Positions 36,999-47,089 of a stretch of DNA of 61,799 nucleotides are shown in pieces. The DNA comes from Scytonematopsis contorta HA4267-MV1 (GTDB taxonomy: Bacteria; Cyanobacteriota; Cyanobacteriia; Cyanobacteriales; Nostocaceae). Position 1 is the first letter of the stretch; every line of letters begins with the position of its first letter. The stretch covers positions 1 to 61,799 of the forward strand of contig JAHHIC010000014.1 in assembly GCA_019359035.1 (NCBI GenBank), in the 5' to 3' direction. A program made the position numbers and the translations under genes. The notes beneath the pieces are model-generated. The model saw nothing but the letters and a program-made list of their open reading frames with translations. It searched no databases and was not told where the DNA came from.

Positions 36999-38022
36999 TC
37001 AGTATATGTTCCTTCTTTTTTCGCTATTCTCTCTCTGTGGCAATCCTAACATTTATGCACTAGGGCTGACGGCAAGTAATCAATGGCAAATTCCCGGTAA
37101 TTTACTGGGGAAAAGCAGAGGATAGAAAGTAGGAGTAAAAGAAGGTGCAGAATTAAAGGTAAAAAAAAACACCTTACTTAGTTCTGCAACAAGGGTTGAA
37201 TACCCCACATCTTACAGATGCTCTTCGTTCATCCAGGTTCAGAATCGCTATTTAAAGACCTTCTGACCTCTACTTTTTGCCATAGTCCCTTATAAAGCGA
37301 TATTTACAGGAAAAGCTACGCACAGGTATTGCATGTAACTATCTTTCCCATAAACTTAAGTGGATTTATACAAGAGGCAGCTATAACATGCTTTGACTTG
37401 CATAGCCGCTTTCAGTTTGTATTTCCACCACACCGACGCCCACAGAGCTATCAGAATCACTTTACTTGCCCTATGATACTGAGTATTGCCATATAACGAA
37501 TATTAGACGCAAAAAAAAAATTCAACAACACTTATCACGAACAATTCCTCATTTCAGGTTACAAGTTAAAATACGAGCTAAAATACAAGTTAAGATATTT
37601 GGGGTTAATCTAAAACCACAAGATATTATTGCTAAAGTTGCCTGACCCAACCACAAGCGCAAAATATAGCTGGAAATAAGCGGTTAACTTTGCAGATATA
37701 TTTATTGGAATAAATGTATTAGGATAAATGTGGAAATATTAAATAACTTTCTTATTAGGGCGTCGGAAGTTATATAATATAGCTGAGTTATGATGTGATG
37801 ATATTCTTTTTTTAATTGGATTTTTTTTAAATAAGAAATTGTATGTTGCATCTAAGCATGAAAATATATTTCAAAAATATATTCTCGCCTTTGCAATAAA
37901 TTTAGTTATGTAAAATCCAAATGTAAAAGAATCATTAAAAAATATATTAAAAAGCAACTTTTACCCATCCAAAAATAAAAGAATTGCATTTCTAAGTTGG
38001 TATACATTTGAGTGATTGACAA
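36999..38022. other. Intergenic region, 1024 bp, with pnp and SNF2 upstream sequences
   Basis: Contains the pnp leader (left) and a very AT-rich stretch before the helicase gene (right, about 37740-38020). Apart from the hairpin at 37147-37187 and small hairpins around 37190-37215, no clear RNA gene or ORF is seen. Confidence 0.5.
37147..37187 (-). promoter_or_regulatory. Hairpin in the pnp upstream region
   Basis: On the minus strand GCAGAA-CTAAGT-AAGGT pairs with ACCTT-TAATTCTGC across a loop containing nine Ts. About 14 bp pair with one mismatch and a two-base bulge. It lies about 150-190 bases before the pnp start. In some bacteria a leader hairpin mediates PNPase autoregulation; this is inference only. 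Confidence 0.4.
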
Positions 38023-41000
38023 ATGGCAATTTTACACGGAAGTTGGTTACAGCGTTCAAGTGATGGTGGTTGTTTATTTATTTGGGGAGAAACTTGGCGT
38101 TCTTTGCTCGATAGCTCCGAACAAAGTACGGTTACAGAAGTACAGCCTTATCCCCTAGCAATGACACTGACGGAGTTAAATGATTTCTTGCGTTCTCGGA
38201 ACATTATAATTCCTAACTTGAAGCAATCGTTATCACCGGATGCATCAAGTACAACTCCTGCAAAAGGAAGGTCACGTAAAAACACAGCTAGCACAAACCC
38301 GAGTTTGCCAAGCCACACTCAAATAATTGCGCTACCAACAAATATTTCCATAACTACCCCAGGAACAGTATCGATTATACCTTCTTACACCGCCAATCTA
38401 GGAAAAAGAAAGAACTCTTCAGAAGTAAGCCTATATCCCTGGCAAATTGAAGGCTTTTGTCTTGAGCCAACCACAGCAATTAAATTTTTGACTTATTTAC
38501 CCTTAAATGCCGTTAATGGTGAAGATGACTTTATCGGAGGGGATTTACGCTTTTGGTCACAGGTAGCTCGTTGGAGTTTAGATTTAATCTCGCGGTGTAA
38601 ATATTTACCATTAATTGAAAGACAAACAGATGCTAGTTTTATTGCTAAGTGGCAAGTACTTTTAGATAGCGCTATAGACCAAACGCGCTTGGAAAAATTT
38701 TCCCACATGATGCCAACGGTATGTCGGATGCACCAAGGAGAAATAGAAAATAAAGAATTAAGTAAAGAATCTATAAGTTCCCACTCACTACTATATATAG
38801 ACTTACCAGAAGAACCTCAAAATTTGTTAGGAGATTTTCTCAACAATACTGTAGATGCTCAAGTGCGGGATATGTTGGGTTCCCAAGTAATAATAGAACC
38901 CAGGATTATGACTTCTTTACCAATTGCGGTTAAACAGTGGTTGCAAGCTTTAACAAGTGCATCAAACACAATTACTGGTGATACAGTTAGCTTGGAAAAA
39001 ATAGTATCAACTCTAAAAGCTTGGACTTTACCGCTACAATATCAAACTGCGCTAATTAACCAGTTTCGTACCTGTTTTGAATTGCTTCCACCATCTGAAG
39101 ATGAAACAGAATGGACTTTAGCTTATTTTATCCAAGCTGTGGATGACCCGGAATTTTTAGTAGATGCGGAGACGATTTGGGATAATCCATTTGAGAGTTT
39201 TGTTTATCAAAATCGTACGATTACACAGCCCCAAGAAACTTTTTTGCGTGGTTTGGGGTTGGCTTCCAGGTTATATCCACCAATTGCACCGAGTTTGGAA
39301 ACTCCCTCACCTACAGAAACTCGCCTAACTCCCTTACAAGCCTATGAATTTATCAAATCGATGGTATGGCGTTTTGAAGATAAGGGTTTGGGGGTAGTTT
39401 TACCTTACACCTTAACCAACCGTGACGGTTGGGCAAATCGTTTGGGTTTAAAAATTAGTGCTCAAACAGGTGATAAAAAACAAGGACGTTTAGGTTTAGA
39501 AAGTTTACTCAATTTTAAATGGGAATTGGCAATTGGGGGACAAACACTTACCAAACAAGAGTTTGATAAATTAGTAGCGTTGAACAGTCCTTTAGTAGAA
39601 ATTAACGGTGAGTGGGTGGAGTTGCGTCCTCAGGATATTAAAACAGCCCAAACATTTTTTGCTTCTCGTAAAGACCAAATGGCACTTTCTTTAGAAGATG
39701 CTTTGCGACTAAGTAGTGGGGACACCCAGACAATTGAAAAATTACCCGTAGTTAGTTTTGAAGCATCGGGTGCGTTACAAGATTTAATTACCAACTTAAC
39801 AAATAACAAAGCTATTGAGCCTTTACCCACACCAGCTAACTTCCGAGGTGAATTGCGACCGTATCAAGCACGTGGGGTAGCTTGGTTATCATTTTTAGAA
39901 CGTTGGGGTTTGGGTGCATGTCTTGCGGATGACATGGGATTGGGGAAAACAGTCCAGTTTATTGCTTTAATGTTACATCTTAAAGAGGAAGAGGCAATAG
40001 AAAACCCAACTTTATTAGTTTGCCCAACTTCAGTATTAGGTAACTGGGAAAGGGAAGTTAATAAATTTGCTCCTAAGTTAAAAGTTTTGCAATATCACGG
40101 TGATAAACGTCCTAAAGGTAAAGCATTTTTGGAAATTATCAACAAGTATGATTTAGTTATCACTAGCTACTCGTTGGTTCACCGTGATTTGAAAATATTG
40201 CAGAGTACATGTTGGCAAAATATTGTTTTAGATGAAGCTCAAAATGTAAAAAATGCTGATGCCAAACAGTCGCAAGCCATAAGACAATTACAATCTAAAT
40301 TTAGGATAGCTTTAACAGGAACACCAGTCGAAAATAGATTACAAGAATTGTGGTCTATTTTAGATTTTCTCAATCCGGGATATTTGGGAAACAAGCAGTT
40401 TTTCCAACGAAGGTTTGCTATTCCTATTGAAAAATATGGTGATGCTTCTTCATTAAATCAATTGCGGTCTTTAGTTCAACCTTTTATTTTACGTCGTCTC
40501 AAATCCGACCGAGATATTATTCAAGATTTACCAGAAAAACAGGAAATGACTGTATTTTGTGGTCTCAGTCCCGAACAAGCAACACTTTACCAACGAGTAG
40601 TAGAAGATTCTCTGGCTGAAATTGATGATGCTGAAGGTTTACAACGAAGAGGTATGATTTTGGGTTTACTCGTTAAGCTCAAACAAATATGTAATCATCC
40701 AGGACAATATTTAAAAGAAACTAATATTTTGCAGCCGCGTCTATCTGGTAAGCTTTTACGGTTACAAGAAATGTTAGATGAAGTGGTTTCTGCGGGAGAC
40801 AGGGCTTTAATTTTTACTCAATTCGCTGAGTGGGGTAAGTTATTAAAACCATATTTAGAAAAACAATTAGCGCGAGAAACTTTGTTTTTGTATGGCAGTA
40901 CATCCAAAAAACAACGCGAAGAAATGATAGACCGTTTTCAAAATGACCCACAAGCACCATCTGTGATGATTTTATCATTGAAGGCTGGTGGTGTTGGGTT

Positions 41001-41298
41001 AAATTTAACGCGAGCAAATCATGTCTTTCACTTTGACCGATGGTGGAATCCAGCTGTTGAAAATCAAGCCACAGACCGAGTATTTAGAATTGGTCAAACT
41101 CGCAATGTTCAAGTACATAAGTTTGTATGTACTGGTACTTTGGAGGAGAAAATTCACGACATGATTGAAAGCAAAAAACAATTGGCTGAACAAGTTGTTG
41201 GTGGAGGTGAAGATTGGTTAACGGAACTTGATACAGACCAACTTCGTAATTTGTTACTGCTTGACCGCAATGCTGTGATTGAAGAAGATGGTGAATAA
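38023..41298 (+). CDS. SNF2-family DEAD/DEAH-box helicase
   Basis: 1091 residues. A long N-terminal region (about 570 residues) precedes the ATPase. Motif I is DDMGLGKTVQFIA, motif Ia LLVCPTSVLGNW, motif II LDEAQNVKN (DEAQ rather than DEAH), motif III ALTGTPVENRLQELW, motif V MILSLKAGGVGLNLT and motif VI DRVFRIGQTRNVQVHK. These belong to Swi2/Snf2 DNA translocases of the bacterial HepA/RapA-like group. A SWIM-domain gene follows 90 bp downstream, a pairing seen repeatedly in bacteria. The likely role is DNA or RNA-polymerase remodelling. Confidence 0.92.
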   Translation: MAILHGSWLQRSSDGGCLFIWGETWRSLLDSSEQSTVTEVQPYPLAMTLTELNDFLRSRNIIIPNLKQSLSPDASSTTPAKGRSRKNTASTNPSLPSHTQIIALPTNISITTPGTVSIIPSYTANLGKRKNSSEVSLYPWQIEGFCLEPTTAIKFLTYLPLNAVNGEDDFIGGDLRFWSQVARWSLDLISRCKYLPLIERQTDASFIAKWQVLLDSAIDQTRLEKFSHMMPTVCRMHQGEIENKELSKESISSHSLLYIDLPEEPQNLLGDFLNNTVDAQVRDMLGSQVIIEPRIMTSLPIAVKQWLQALTSASNTITGDTVSLEKIVSTLKAWTLPLQYQTALINQFRTCFELLPPSEDETEWTLAYFIQAVDDPEFLVDAETIWDNPFESFVYQNRTITQPQETFLRGLGLASRLYPPIAPSLETPSPTETRLTPLQAYEFIKSMVWRFEDKGLGVVLPYTLTNRDGWANRLGLKISAQTGDKKQGRLGLESLLNFKWELAIGGQTLTKQEFDKLVALNSPLVEINGEWVELRPQDIKTAQTFFASRKDQMALSLEDALRLSSGDTQTIEKLPVVSFEASGALQDLITNLTNNKAIEPLPTPANFRGELRPYQARGVAWLSFLERWGLGACLADDMGLGKTVQFIALMLHLKEEEAIENPTLLVCPTSVLGNWEREVNKFAPKLKVLQYHGDKRPKGKAFLEIINKYDLVITSYSLVHRDLKILQSTCWQNIVLDEAQNVKNADAKQSQAIRQLQSKFRIALTGTPVENRLQELWSILDFLNPGYLGNKQFFQRRFAIPIEKYGDASSLNQLRSLVQPFILRRLKSDRDIIQDLPEKQEMTVFCGLSPEQATLYQRVVEDSLAEIDDAEGLQRRGMILGLLVKLKQICNHPGQYLKETNILQPRLSGKLLRLQEMLDEVVSAGDRALIFTQFAEWGKLLKPYLEKQLARETLFLYGSTSKKQREEMIDRFQNDPQAPSVMILSLKAGGVGLNLTRANHVFHFDRWWNPAVENQATDRVFRIGQTRNVQVHKFVCTGTLEEKIHDMIESKKQLAEQVVGGGEDWLTELDTDQLRNLLLLDRNAVIEEDGE

Positions 41299-41304
41299 AA
41301 GAAT

Positions 41305-41346
41305 GTTGACGGTTGACTGTTGACTGTTGACTGTTGACTGTTGACG
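41305..41346. repeat. STRR heptad array GTTGACT (6 units)
   Basis: GTTGACG, four GTTGACT units and a final GTTGACG lie between the SNF2 and SWIM genes. A shorter relative (GTCAACA/GTCAACC) is at 8537-8554. Confidence 0.85.
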
Positions 41347-41388
41347 GTTATTGATTAGTTTTGTTCTTAATTCAAAATACAAATTATT

Positions 41389-42213
41389 ATGACTGATTCT
41401 ACATTACAAGCAAGTCGGGAATGGTGGTCGCAACGTTGGCTTGAATTACTGGATTCCTATCGGTTTAAAAAACGTTTGGAACGTGGTAGAAATTATGCTC
41501 GTCAAGGGAATGTTTTGACTATTGAGTTTAAAGGAGCGAAAGCTTTAGCTAAAGTCCAAGGTAGCGAACCTGAACCATATAAAGTTTCTCTTTCTCTTGA
41601 CCATTTTCAGGATGAAGAATGGGGATATGTTGTAGAAACTATGTCCCAAAAGGCTATTTTTGCAGCTAAACTTCTAGCAGGAGAAATGCCGCAAAATATT
41701 GAAAATGTTTTTAGCGCAAATGGTCTTTCTTTATTTCCTTTTACTTTGTCTGATGTTCATAGCAAATGCACTTGTCCAGATAAAGCTAATCCCTGTAAGC
41801 ATATTGCTGCTGTTTACTATCAGTTAGGCGATAAATTTAGTGAAGACCCTTTTGTCTTATTTCAATTACGTGGTCGCACCAAAGAACAAATTATCAGCGA
41901 TTTACGTAAATTACGGGGTGTTGACAATGAGCAACCACAATCCACATCTTCTCAAGCAACAACCCATAACCAAATATCTGTAAAACTTGACTCTTTCTGG
42001 CAATATAATGAACCTTTGGAGTCTTCTTTAGTGGTTATTACACCTTCTACTAGCGAAACCGTTTTGGATGTACTTGGACCCATCCCTCTGGCAAAAGATG
42101 ATGAGAAAGTTATTACTCTGACTCCTGCTGATGTGGCTATGAAATATTTAGACACCGTTTATAAAGATGTCAGTCAAAAGGCTGTAATCGCAGCAATGAA
42201 TTTGGGAGGATGA
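41389..42213 (+). CDS. SWIM zinc-finger protein
   Basis: 274 residues. The SWIM motif CxCx(n)CxH is visible as CTCPDKANPCKHIAAVYYQL (about residues 126-145). The N-terminal part (REWWSQRWLELLDSYRFKKR, then YARQGNVLTIEFKGAKALAK) is typical of these helicase partners. A low-complexity Ser/Gln/Thr linker at about 180-195 leads to a C-terminal region with no recognised domain. The upstream SNF2 gene is its likely partner, with the SWIM finger binding DNA or protein. Confidence 0.88.
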   Translation: MTDSTLQASREWWSQRWLELLDSYRFKKRLERGRNYARQGNVLTIEFKGAKALAKVQGSEPEPYKVSLSLDHFQDEEWGYVVETMSQKAIFAAKLLAGEMPQNIENVFSANGLSLFPFTLSDVHSKCTCPDKANPCKHIAAVYYQLGDKFSEDPFVLFQLRGRTKEQIISDLRKLRGVDNEQPQSTSSQATTHNQISVKLDSFWQYNEPLESSLVVITPSTSETVLDVLGPIPLAKDDEKVITLTPADVAMKYLDTVYKDVSQKAVIAAMNLGG

Positions 42214-42456
42214 ATAAACAATTCGCAATAAGCGCTACGCTCCAAGAAGTGAATGCAATTCGCAATTCACAATTACGTTTTGTGTTCACGAAGTGTGCCG
42301 AAGGCATTGAAAATTTAGACCCCAACACAAAATAAACAACCGTGGGTGATGCGGTTTTAAATCCCTTTGTGATGACAAATAAAGTAATTTATATTTTTCA
42401 GATACTTCAACCCAAAACTGATGCTATAAATTACAGAGTCATCCAGTAGAACCAAC

Positions 42457-42756
42457 ATGGAACTCCAAAGTCGAATTATTTCGGTAGAACTAAGTGATGG
42501 TACTAATGTTCGAGTTGAGGCTACGCTGATAGGCGACCGCAAAATTAATTTTCAGACTCGGCCTTTTAATGAAGTGACCGTAGCGATTGAGTCGTTGACG
42601 AAAGAAATTGCAGAAACTTTACAAAAGGTGAAGCCAGATAAAGCTAGTGTGAAATTTGGGATAGAAATTGGTATGGAAGCAGGAAGGTTGACACCTTTGC
42701 TGGTGAAGGGGACTTCTACAGCAAATTTAGAGATTACTCTGGAGTGGAGTAACTAG
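42457..42756 (+). CDS. Trypco1-like (CU044_2847-type) small protein
   Basis: 99 residues. The pattern of short beta strands (LQSRIISVELSDGTNVRVEA), an FNEVTVAIESLTKEIAETL helix, then VKFGIEIGMEAGRLTPLLVK and a final NLEITLEWSN strand is that of the trypsin-co-occurring domain 1 family. These proteins often accompany trypsin-like proteases or NTPases in suspected bacterial conflict or signalling systems. No protease is adjacent, so a role is only inferred. Confidence 0.7.
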   Translation: MELQSRIISVELSDGTNVRVEATLIGDRKINFQTRPFNEVTVAIESLTKEIAETLQKVKPDKASVKFGIEIGMEAGRLTPLLVKGTSTANLEITLEWSN

Positions 42757-42842
42757 TAGCATTCAAATTTATGCATCTTACCCATCTACCAACCAGCTAT
42801 TAACCTGTTTGTAGCTCCAACATCTACCCCCCTGCTTAAAAA

Positions 42843-43607
42843 TTATCCTAAATGGCTTTGGATAATGTCATCTATCATAGCTTCGACATCTGTTCCGTTT
42901 AAATCAGATTGTGTCAATTGAAAGCGCACACGACGCTCATCTATATCCAAGGCTTCACTCATCCATCCACCTAAACCACGTGCTCGTTTGTCAATTTCTA
43001 GTAAGACTTCTAGTTTACCTACAGATAAATTAAAAATTACTTCCAATTCATCTAAGTGAGTACTATATTTCCCTACAGGACGAAATTCTAACACTTGTAC
43101 AAACGGATATTTTCTGCCTGAACGATTATTGTACTCACACTCCGCTTGATAAAATTTAAAGCCCAAGTTTTCCAAAGCCTCTATTACCCTCTGCATCATT
43201 GGATGTGGTAGTACTTTTAAAGTATCCGTATCACGTGGGTTAATAGCCGTTTTTATATCTAAACCAGTACGAACATATACAGAAGTTTTACCCAAGCTTA
43301 CAGGTAGTTCATCAGGCAATTGCAACGAAAAAGGCACTACAACTTTCTCTTTTGCTTGAATAGTAAAGCGCTCTGACAAACGATAATTTACCATTACACA
43401 TTCTTCGTAGTAAGTATTATCATCACTTTCCCGTTTATATTTAGTAGCAATCTTCAAGTAGATGTCATCAATATCTTGGGCTGTATCTCCGCCATTAATA
43501 TACACTTCACCCTCTAGTAAATCACCGCAAGCCACGGAATCATAGAAAAGTTGTGTATCGACTGTAGCAGCGCCAATCCCAACAGAAGCAAGTAAATTTT
43601 TAAACAT
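42843..43607 (-). CDS. Spo0M/arrestin-like protein (sporulation-control family)
   Basis: 254 residues from the ATG at 43607; a TTG six bases upstream is weaker. The N-terminal half (VDTQLFYDSVACGDLLEGEV, then EKVVVPFSLQLPDELPVS) and the conserved SVYVRTGLDIKTAINPRDTD are hallmarks of the Spo0M fold, a bacterial arrestin-like beta sandwich. Non-sporulating bacteria, including cyanobacteria, carry homologues whose role is unknown; the name does not imply sporulation here. The C-terminus (QLTQSDLNGTDVEAMIDDII) is acidic. Confidence 0.88.
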   Translation of the reverse strand: MFKNLLASVGIGAATVDTQLFYDSVACGDLLEGEVYINGGDTAQDIDDIYLKIATKYKRESDDNTYYEECVMVNYRLSERFTIQAKEKVVVPFSLQLPDELPVSLGKTSVYVRTGLDIKTAINPRDTDTLKVLPHPMMQRVIEALENLGFKFYQAECEYNNRSGRKYPFVQVLEFRPVGKYSTHLDELEVIFNLSVGKLEVLLEIDKRARGLGGWMSEALDIDERRVRFQLTQSDLNGTDVEAMIDDIIQSHLG

Positions 43608-43679
43608 AGACAAAGTATAAATGGCGGTAATTACTTATTTAACCAACCATCTTAACTACTTATTTTGCGATAGTGCAAT

Positions 43680-43777
43680 GTTGGTTTCCCAAAGCCATGC
43701 CTTTATGGGCACGCTAAGCCTAAGTTCTGCGGACGACCTTGCGGTACACAACTAGGGAGGAGCGCTAACAACCCAAC
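43680..43777. repeat. Degenerate GTTGG...AACCCAAC intergenic repeat
   Basis: Begins TGTTGGTTTCCCAAAGCCATGC and ends GCTAACAACCCAACCTACG. It matches the left part (CAAAGCCATG) and the right end (AACAACCCAACCTAC) of the repeat at 2336-2387, with extra internal sequence. Confidence 0.6.
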
Positions 43778-44416
43778 CTACGAACTTTTTCCTTTTTGCC
43801 TAACCCACTCTCGGACTGCTCGTCGTAAAGCCAATCTTCCCCCAGTGCGATTTTTCTCTATTAATTGGGGTAATTCCTGGATTGGTAAATTAGGAAATAC
43901 TAAGCTCTTATCAACCTCTATATATTTATTACCTTGCAGATTGTAAATTTTCAACACACCAGAATCGTAACACCATATTTCAGGTATTCCTATACGAGCA
44001 TAAATGGGAAACCTATCCAAAGACTTATTTGTTACATCAATTTCCAAAGCCAAATCTGGGGGAGGGTCTTGATTCAAATCAAAATTGAGTCTACCTCGAA
44101 TAGCAGCTTCATTTTGAAAATAAAAGCAGTTATCAGCTTCGACCCCTGCCATTTTGCTTTCACGTTTCCAGGTAGTTGAACCGTAGCTTTCGTAATTTAC
44201 TTCCAATTCTTCAGCAATATCTTTTACGAAATCACCAATAACTTCTTTATAAAATTCGTGTTCAGGTAAAGGTGTCATAATTTCCAATGTTCCATTATCA
44301 TAAGCCACCCGCGCACCTCGCTGCTCCCCTAAATTTTGGAGAATATTTTCAAACTGTTCCCAATCGAGGTTGTAAAGTATTACGCGGTCAGCACGTGTCG
44401 CAGTAGCCACTGTCAT
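43778..44416 (-). CDS. Uma2-family (DUF820) putative endonuclease
   Basis: 212 residues from the ATG at 44416; a TTG 27 bp upstream is ignored. The PD-(D/E)xK-like core shows YDNGTLEIMTPLPEHE, the acidic/hydrophobic DPPPDLALEIDVTNKSLDRF with the catalytic-type Asp and ExD, and RIGIPEIWCYDSGVLKIY. The family is expanded in cyanobacteria, often in many copies; function is unknown. Convergent gaps to both neighbours suggest it stands alone. Confidence 0.88.
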   Translation of the reverse strand: MTVATATRADRVILYNLDWEQFENILQNLGEQRGARVAYDNGTLEIMTPLPEHEFYKEVIGDFVKDIAEELEVNYESYGSTTWKRESKMAGVEADNCFYFQNEAAIRGRLNFDLNQDPPPDLALEIDVTNKSLDRFPIYARIGIPEIWCYDSGVLKIYNLQGNKYIEVDKSLVFPNLPIQELPQLIEKNRTGGRLALRRAVREWVRQKGKSS

Positions 44417-44571
44417 TTCTAAAACCTTTTTGTACTTGAACAATACTAAAATTCTATCTCTTTAAATCCTACTCCCCACTAGAAATTCGCAATTCGCAAT
44501 TTTGAATTTGAAATTTTGTTCGCGAAGCGTCTGCCTTGCAGATATTTTGAATTGTTTACTCCCCACTCCCC

Positions 44572-44601
44572 AAAAAAAAACTCCTGCCAAAAAGACAGGA
44601 G
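44572..44601 (-). terminator. Rho-independent-type terminator after psbC
   Basis: On the minus strand CTCCTGTC-TTTTT-GGCAGGAG folds as a hairpin (CTCCTG/CAGGAG stem) and is followed at once by nine Ts (44572-44580). It lies about 60 bp after the psbC stop and is the best terminator candidate in the window. Confidence 0.75.
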
Positions 44602-44661
44602 AAAGCAAGCTAATGTAATATTCAGTGATGAAAGAAATCTAACAAGTTTGTCAATTTCCTT

Positions 44662-46047
44662 TTAGTCAAGTTCCTTCATTGCCATTACTGGTTCGTTTTC
44701 GCGGTCAATACCTTTCTCGAAACCACCAGCTGCTGCCCGCGCACGTCCAGCGTGCCACAGGTGACCAACAAGGAAGAAGAAGCCCAACACGAAGTGGGAA
44801 GTAGACAACCACGCACGAGGGGATACGTAGTTAAAAGAGTTAATTTCGGTAGCAACACCACCAACAGAGTTCAAAGAACCCAGAGGAGCGTGTGTCATAT
44901 ATTCAGCAGCACGACGAGCTTGCCAAGGCTGAATATCGTTTTTGATTTTGTCTAAGTCAAGACCGTTAGGTCCACGTAGAGGCTCTAACCAAGGGCCTTG
45001 GAAATCCCAGAAGCGCATGGTTTCACCACCGAAGATGATTTCACCAGAAGGAGAACGCATCAAATATTTACCTAGACCAGTAGGCCCTTGTGCGGAACCT
45101 ACGTTAGCACCTAAGCGTTGGTCACGAACCAAGAAGGTTAAAGCTTGTGCTTGAGACGCTTCTGGACCAGTAGGACCGAAGAATTCGCTTGGGTAAGCAG
45201 TGTTGTTATACCAAACCATACAGGAAGCGATAAAGCCCATTAAGGACAAAGCGCCTAAGCTGTAGGATAAGTAAGCTTCACCAGACCAGATGAAAGCACG
45301 ACGTGCCCAACCAAAAGGCTTGGTGAGAATGTGCCAAATACCGCCACCAATACAGATAAGAGCAACCCAAATGTGACCACCGATAAGGTCTTCCATGTTG
45401 TTAACGCTAACAATCCAACCTTCGCCACCGAAGGGAGATTTCAGCAAGTAACCAAAGATGACCGCAGGGTTCAGTGTGGGGTTAGTAATGACGCGAACAT
45501 CACCACCACCTGGCGCCCATGTATCGTACACACCACCAAAGAACATCGCCTTCAGTACTAACAGGAGAGCACCACATCCTAAGATGATTAGGTGGAAACC
45601 GATGATGTTTGTCATCTTGTTCTTGTCTTTCCAGTCGTAACCAAAGAAGCTGGAATATTCTTCTAGGGTTTCTGGACCGCGAACTGCGTGGTAAATACCA
45701 CCAAATCCGAGTACAGCAGATGAAATTAAGTGTAATACACCAACTACAAAGTAAGGGAAGGTATCAAAAACTTCACCACCAGCACCCACACCCCATCCAA
45801 GGGTAGCGAGGTGAGGTAGAAGAATGAAGCCTTGCTCGTACATTGGCTTTTCGGGAATGAAGTGAGCGACTTCAAACAAAGTCATCGCTCCAGCCCAAAA
45901 TACTATCAAACCAGCGTGTGCAACGTGAGCACCAAGAAGTTTGCCGGAAAGATTTATGAGGCGTGCGTTACCAGACCACCAAGCAAAACCGGTGGATTCG
46001 ATATCGCGACCGCCACCGACCATTTGACTATTAGAGAGCGTTACCAC
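44662..46047 (-). CDS. psbC: Photosystem II CP43 chlorophyll apoprotein
   Basis: 461 residues of the inner antenna protein of photosystem II; six membrane helices. Recognisable segments are [20 protein letters not shown] at the N-terminus, [20 protein letters not shown] in the large lumenal loop, and [14 protein letters not shown], containing the Glu and Arg that approach the oxygen-evolving Mn cluster. The start is the GTG at 46047 ([12 protein letters not shown]), as in other cyanobacteria and chloroplasts; an ATG nine codons upstream is not used. It overlaps the end of psbD by 17 bp. Confidence 0.97.
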   Translation of the reverse strand: MVTLSNSQMVGGGRDIESTGFAWWSGNARLINLSGKLLGAHVAHAGLIVFWAGAMTLFEVAHFIPEKPMYEQGFILLPHLATLGWGVGAGGEVFDTFPYFVVGVLHLISSAVLGFGGIYHAVRGPETLEEYSSFFGYDWKDKNKMTNIIGFHLIILGCGALLLVLKAMFFGGVYDTWAPGGGDVRVITNPTLNPAVIFGYLLKSPFGGEGWIVSVNNMEDLIGGHIWVALICIGGGIWHILTKPFGWARRAFIWSGEAYLSYSLGALSLMGFIASCMVWYNNTAYPSEFFGPTGPEASQAQALTFLVRDQRLGANVGSAQGPTGLGKYLMRSPSGEIIFGGETMRFWDFQGPWLEPLRGPNGLDLDKIKNDIQPWQARRAAEYMTHAPLGSLNSVGGVATEINSFNYVSPRAWLSTSHFVLGFFFLVGHLWHAGRARAAAGGFEKGIDRENEPVMAMKELD

Positions 46048-47089
46048 GTGGCAGTACCTCTTCGGGGAATACAAATTTTTCGTGAGGCTGGTCTTGAGGA
46101 GCCATCCAAGCGCGGATACCCTCGTTCAAAAGAATATTTTTGGTATAGAATGTTTCAAATTCTGGGTCTTCGGCTGCCCGTAATTCTTGGGAGACGAAGT
46201 CATATGCTCGCAGGTTGAGAGCCAATCCAACGATACCAACTGCACTCATCCACAAACCTGTTACTGGTACGAACAACATAAAGAAGTGTAACCAGCGTTT
46301 GTTAGAGAACGCAATACCGAAAATCTGAGACCAGAAACGGTTCGCGGTCACCATTGAATAAGTTTCTTCCGCTTGAGTTGGGTTGAATGCACGGAAGGTG
46401 TTGGATGCTTCACCATCTTCAAACAGTGTATTTTCCACTGTTGCACCGTGAATCGCACAGAGCAACGCTCCACCCAAGATACCAGCAACACCCATCATGT
46501 GGAAGGGGTTGAGTGTCCAGTTGTGGAAACCTTGTAAGAACAACAAGAAACGGAAAATTGCAGCTACTCCAAAGCTGGGTGCGAAGAACCAGCTAGATTG
46601 ACCCAAGGGGTACATCAAGAATACGCTGACAAATACAGCAATCGGACCGGAGAAAGCAATCGCGTTGTAGGGGCGAATTCCTACGAGACGAGAGATTTCA
46701 AATTGACGTAGCATGAAGCCAATTAGTGAGAAAGCTCCGTGCAACGCCACGAATGGCCATAGACCACCCAATTGGAACCAACGGGTGAGGTCACCTTGAG
46801 CTTCTGGTCCCCACAACAGCAATAGGGAATGTCCCATACTGTCTGCAGGAGTGGATACTGCCACTGTTAAGAAGTTACAACCTTCCAAATAGGAAGAAGC
46901 CAAACCGTGTGTATACCAGGATGTGACGAATGTTGTACCAGTTAACCAACCGCCGATTGACAGGAAAGCACAGGGGAACAATAGAATCCCAGACCAACCT
47001 ACAAATACGAAACGGTCGCGTTTTAACCAGTCATCAAGTACGTCAAACCACCCTCTAGTACTGGGGGCGCGTCCAACTGCGATGGTCAT
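46031..47089 (-). CDS. psbD: Photosystem II reaction-centre protein D2
   Basis: 352 residues, the length typical of D2. Five membrane helices; the sequence keeps [20 protein letters not shown], the [20 protein letters not shown] region and [20 protein letters not shown], with the iron- and quinone-site histidines. D2 binds one branch of the reaction-centre pigments and QA. psbC begins inside its 3' end and the two form an operon ended by the hairpin near 44590. ATG start; a TTTGGAGGA-like sequence lies upstream in the leader. Confidence 0.98.
   Translation of the reverse strand: MTIAVGRAPSTRGWFDVLDDWLKRDRFVFVGWSGILLFPCAFLSIGGWLTGTTFVTSWYTHGLASSYLEGCNFLTVAVSTPADSMGHSLLLLWGPEAQGDLTRWFQLGGLWPFVALHGAFSLIGFMLRQFEISRLVGIRPYNAIAFSGPIAVFVSVFLMYPLGQSSWFFAPSFGVAAIFRFLLFLQGFHNWTLNPFHMMGVAGILGGALLCAIHGATVENTLFEDGEASNTFRAFNPTQAEETYSMVTANRFWSQIFGIAFSNKRWLHFFMLFVPVTGLWMSAVGIVGLALNLRAYDFVSQELRAAEDPEFETFYTKNILLNEGIRAWMAPQDQPHEKFVFPEEVLPRGNAL

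Noticed and set aside
37141-37270. tRNA or tmRNA in the pnp upstream region
   Set aside because: Only small hairpins are seen; no cloverleaf, T-loop consensus or tag peptide.
45331-45806. Plus-strand ORFs inside psbC
   Set aside because: They overlap a highly conserved gene in another frame and have no homologue-like composition.
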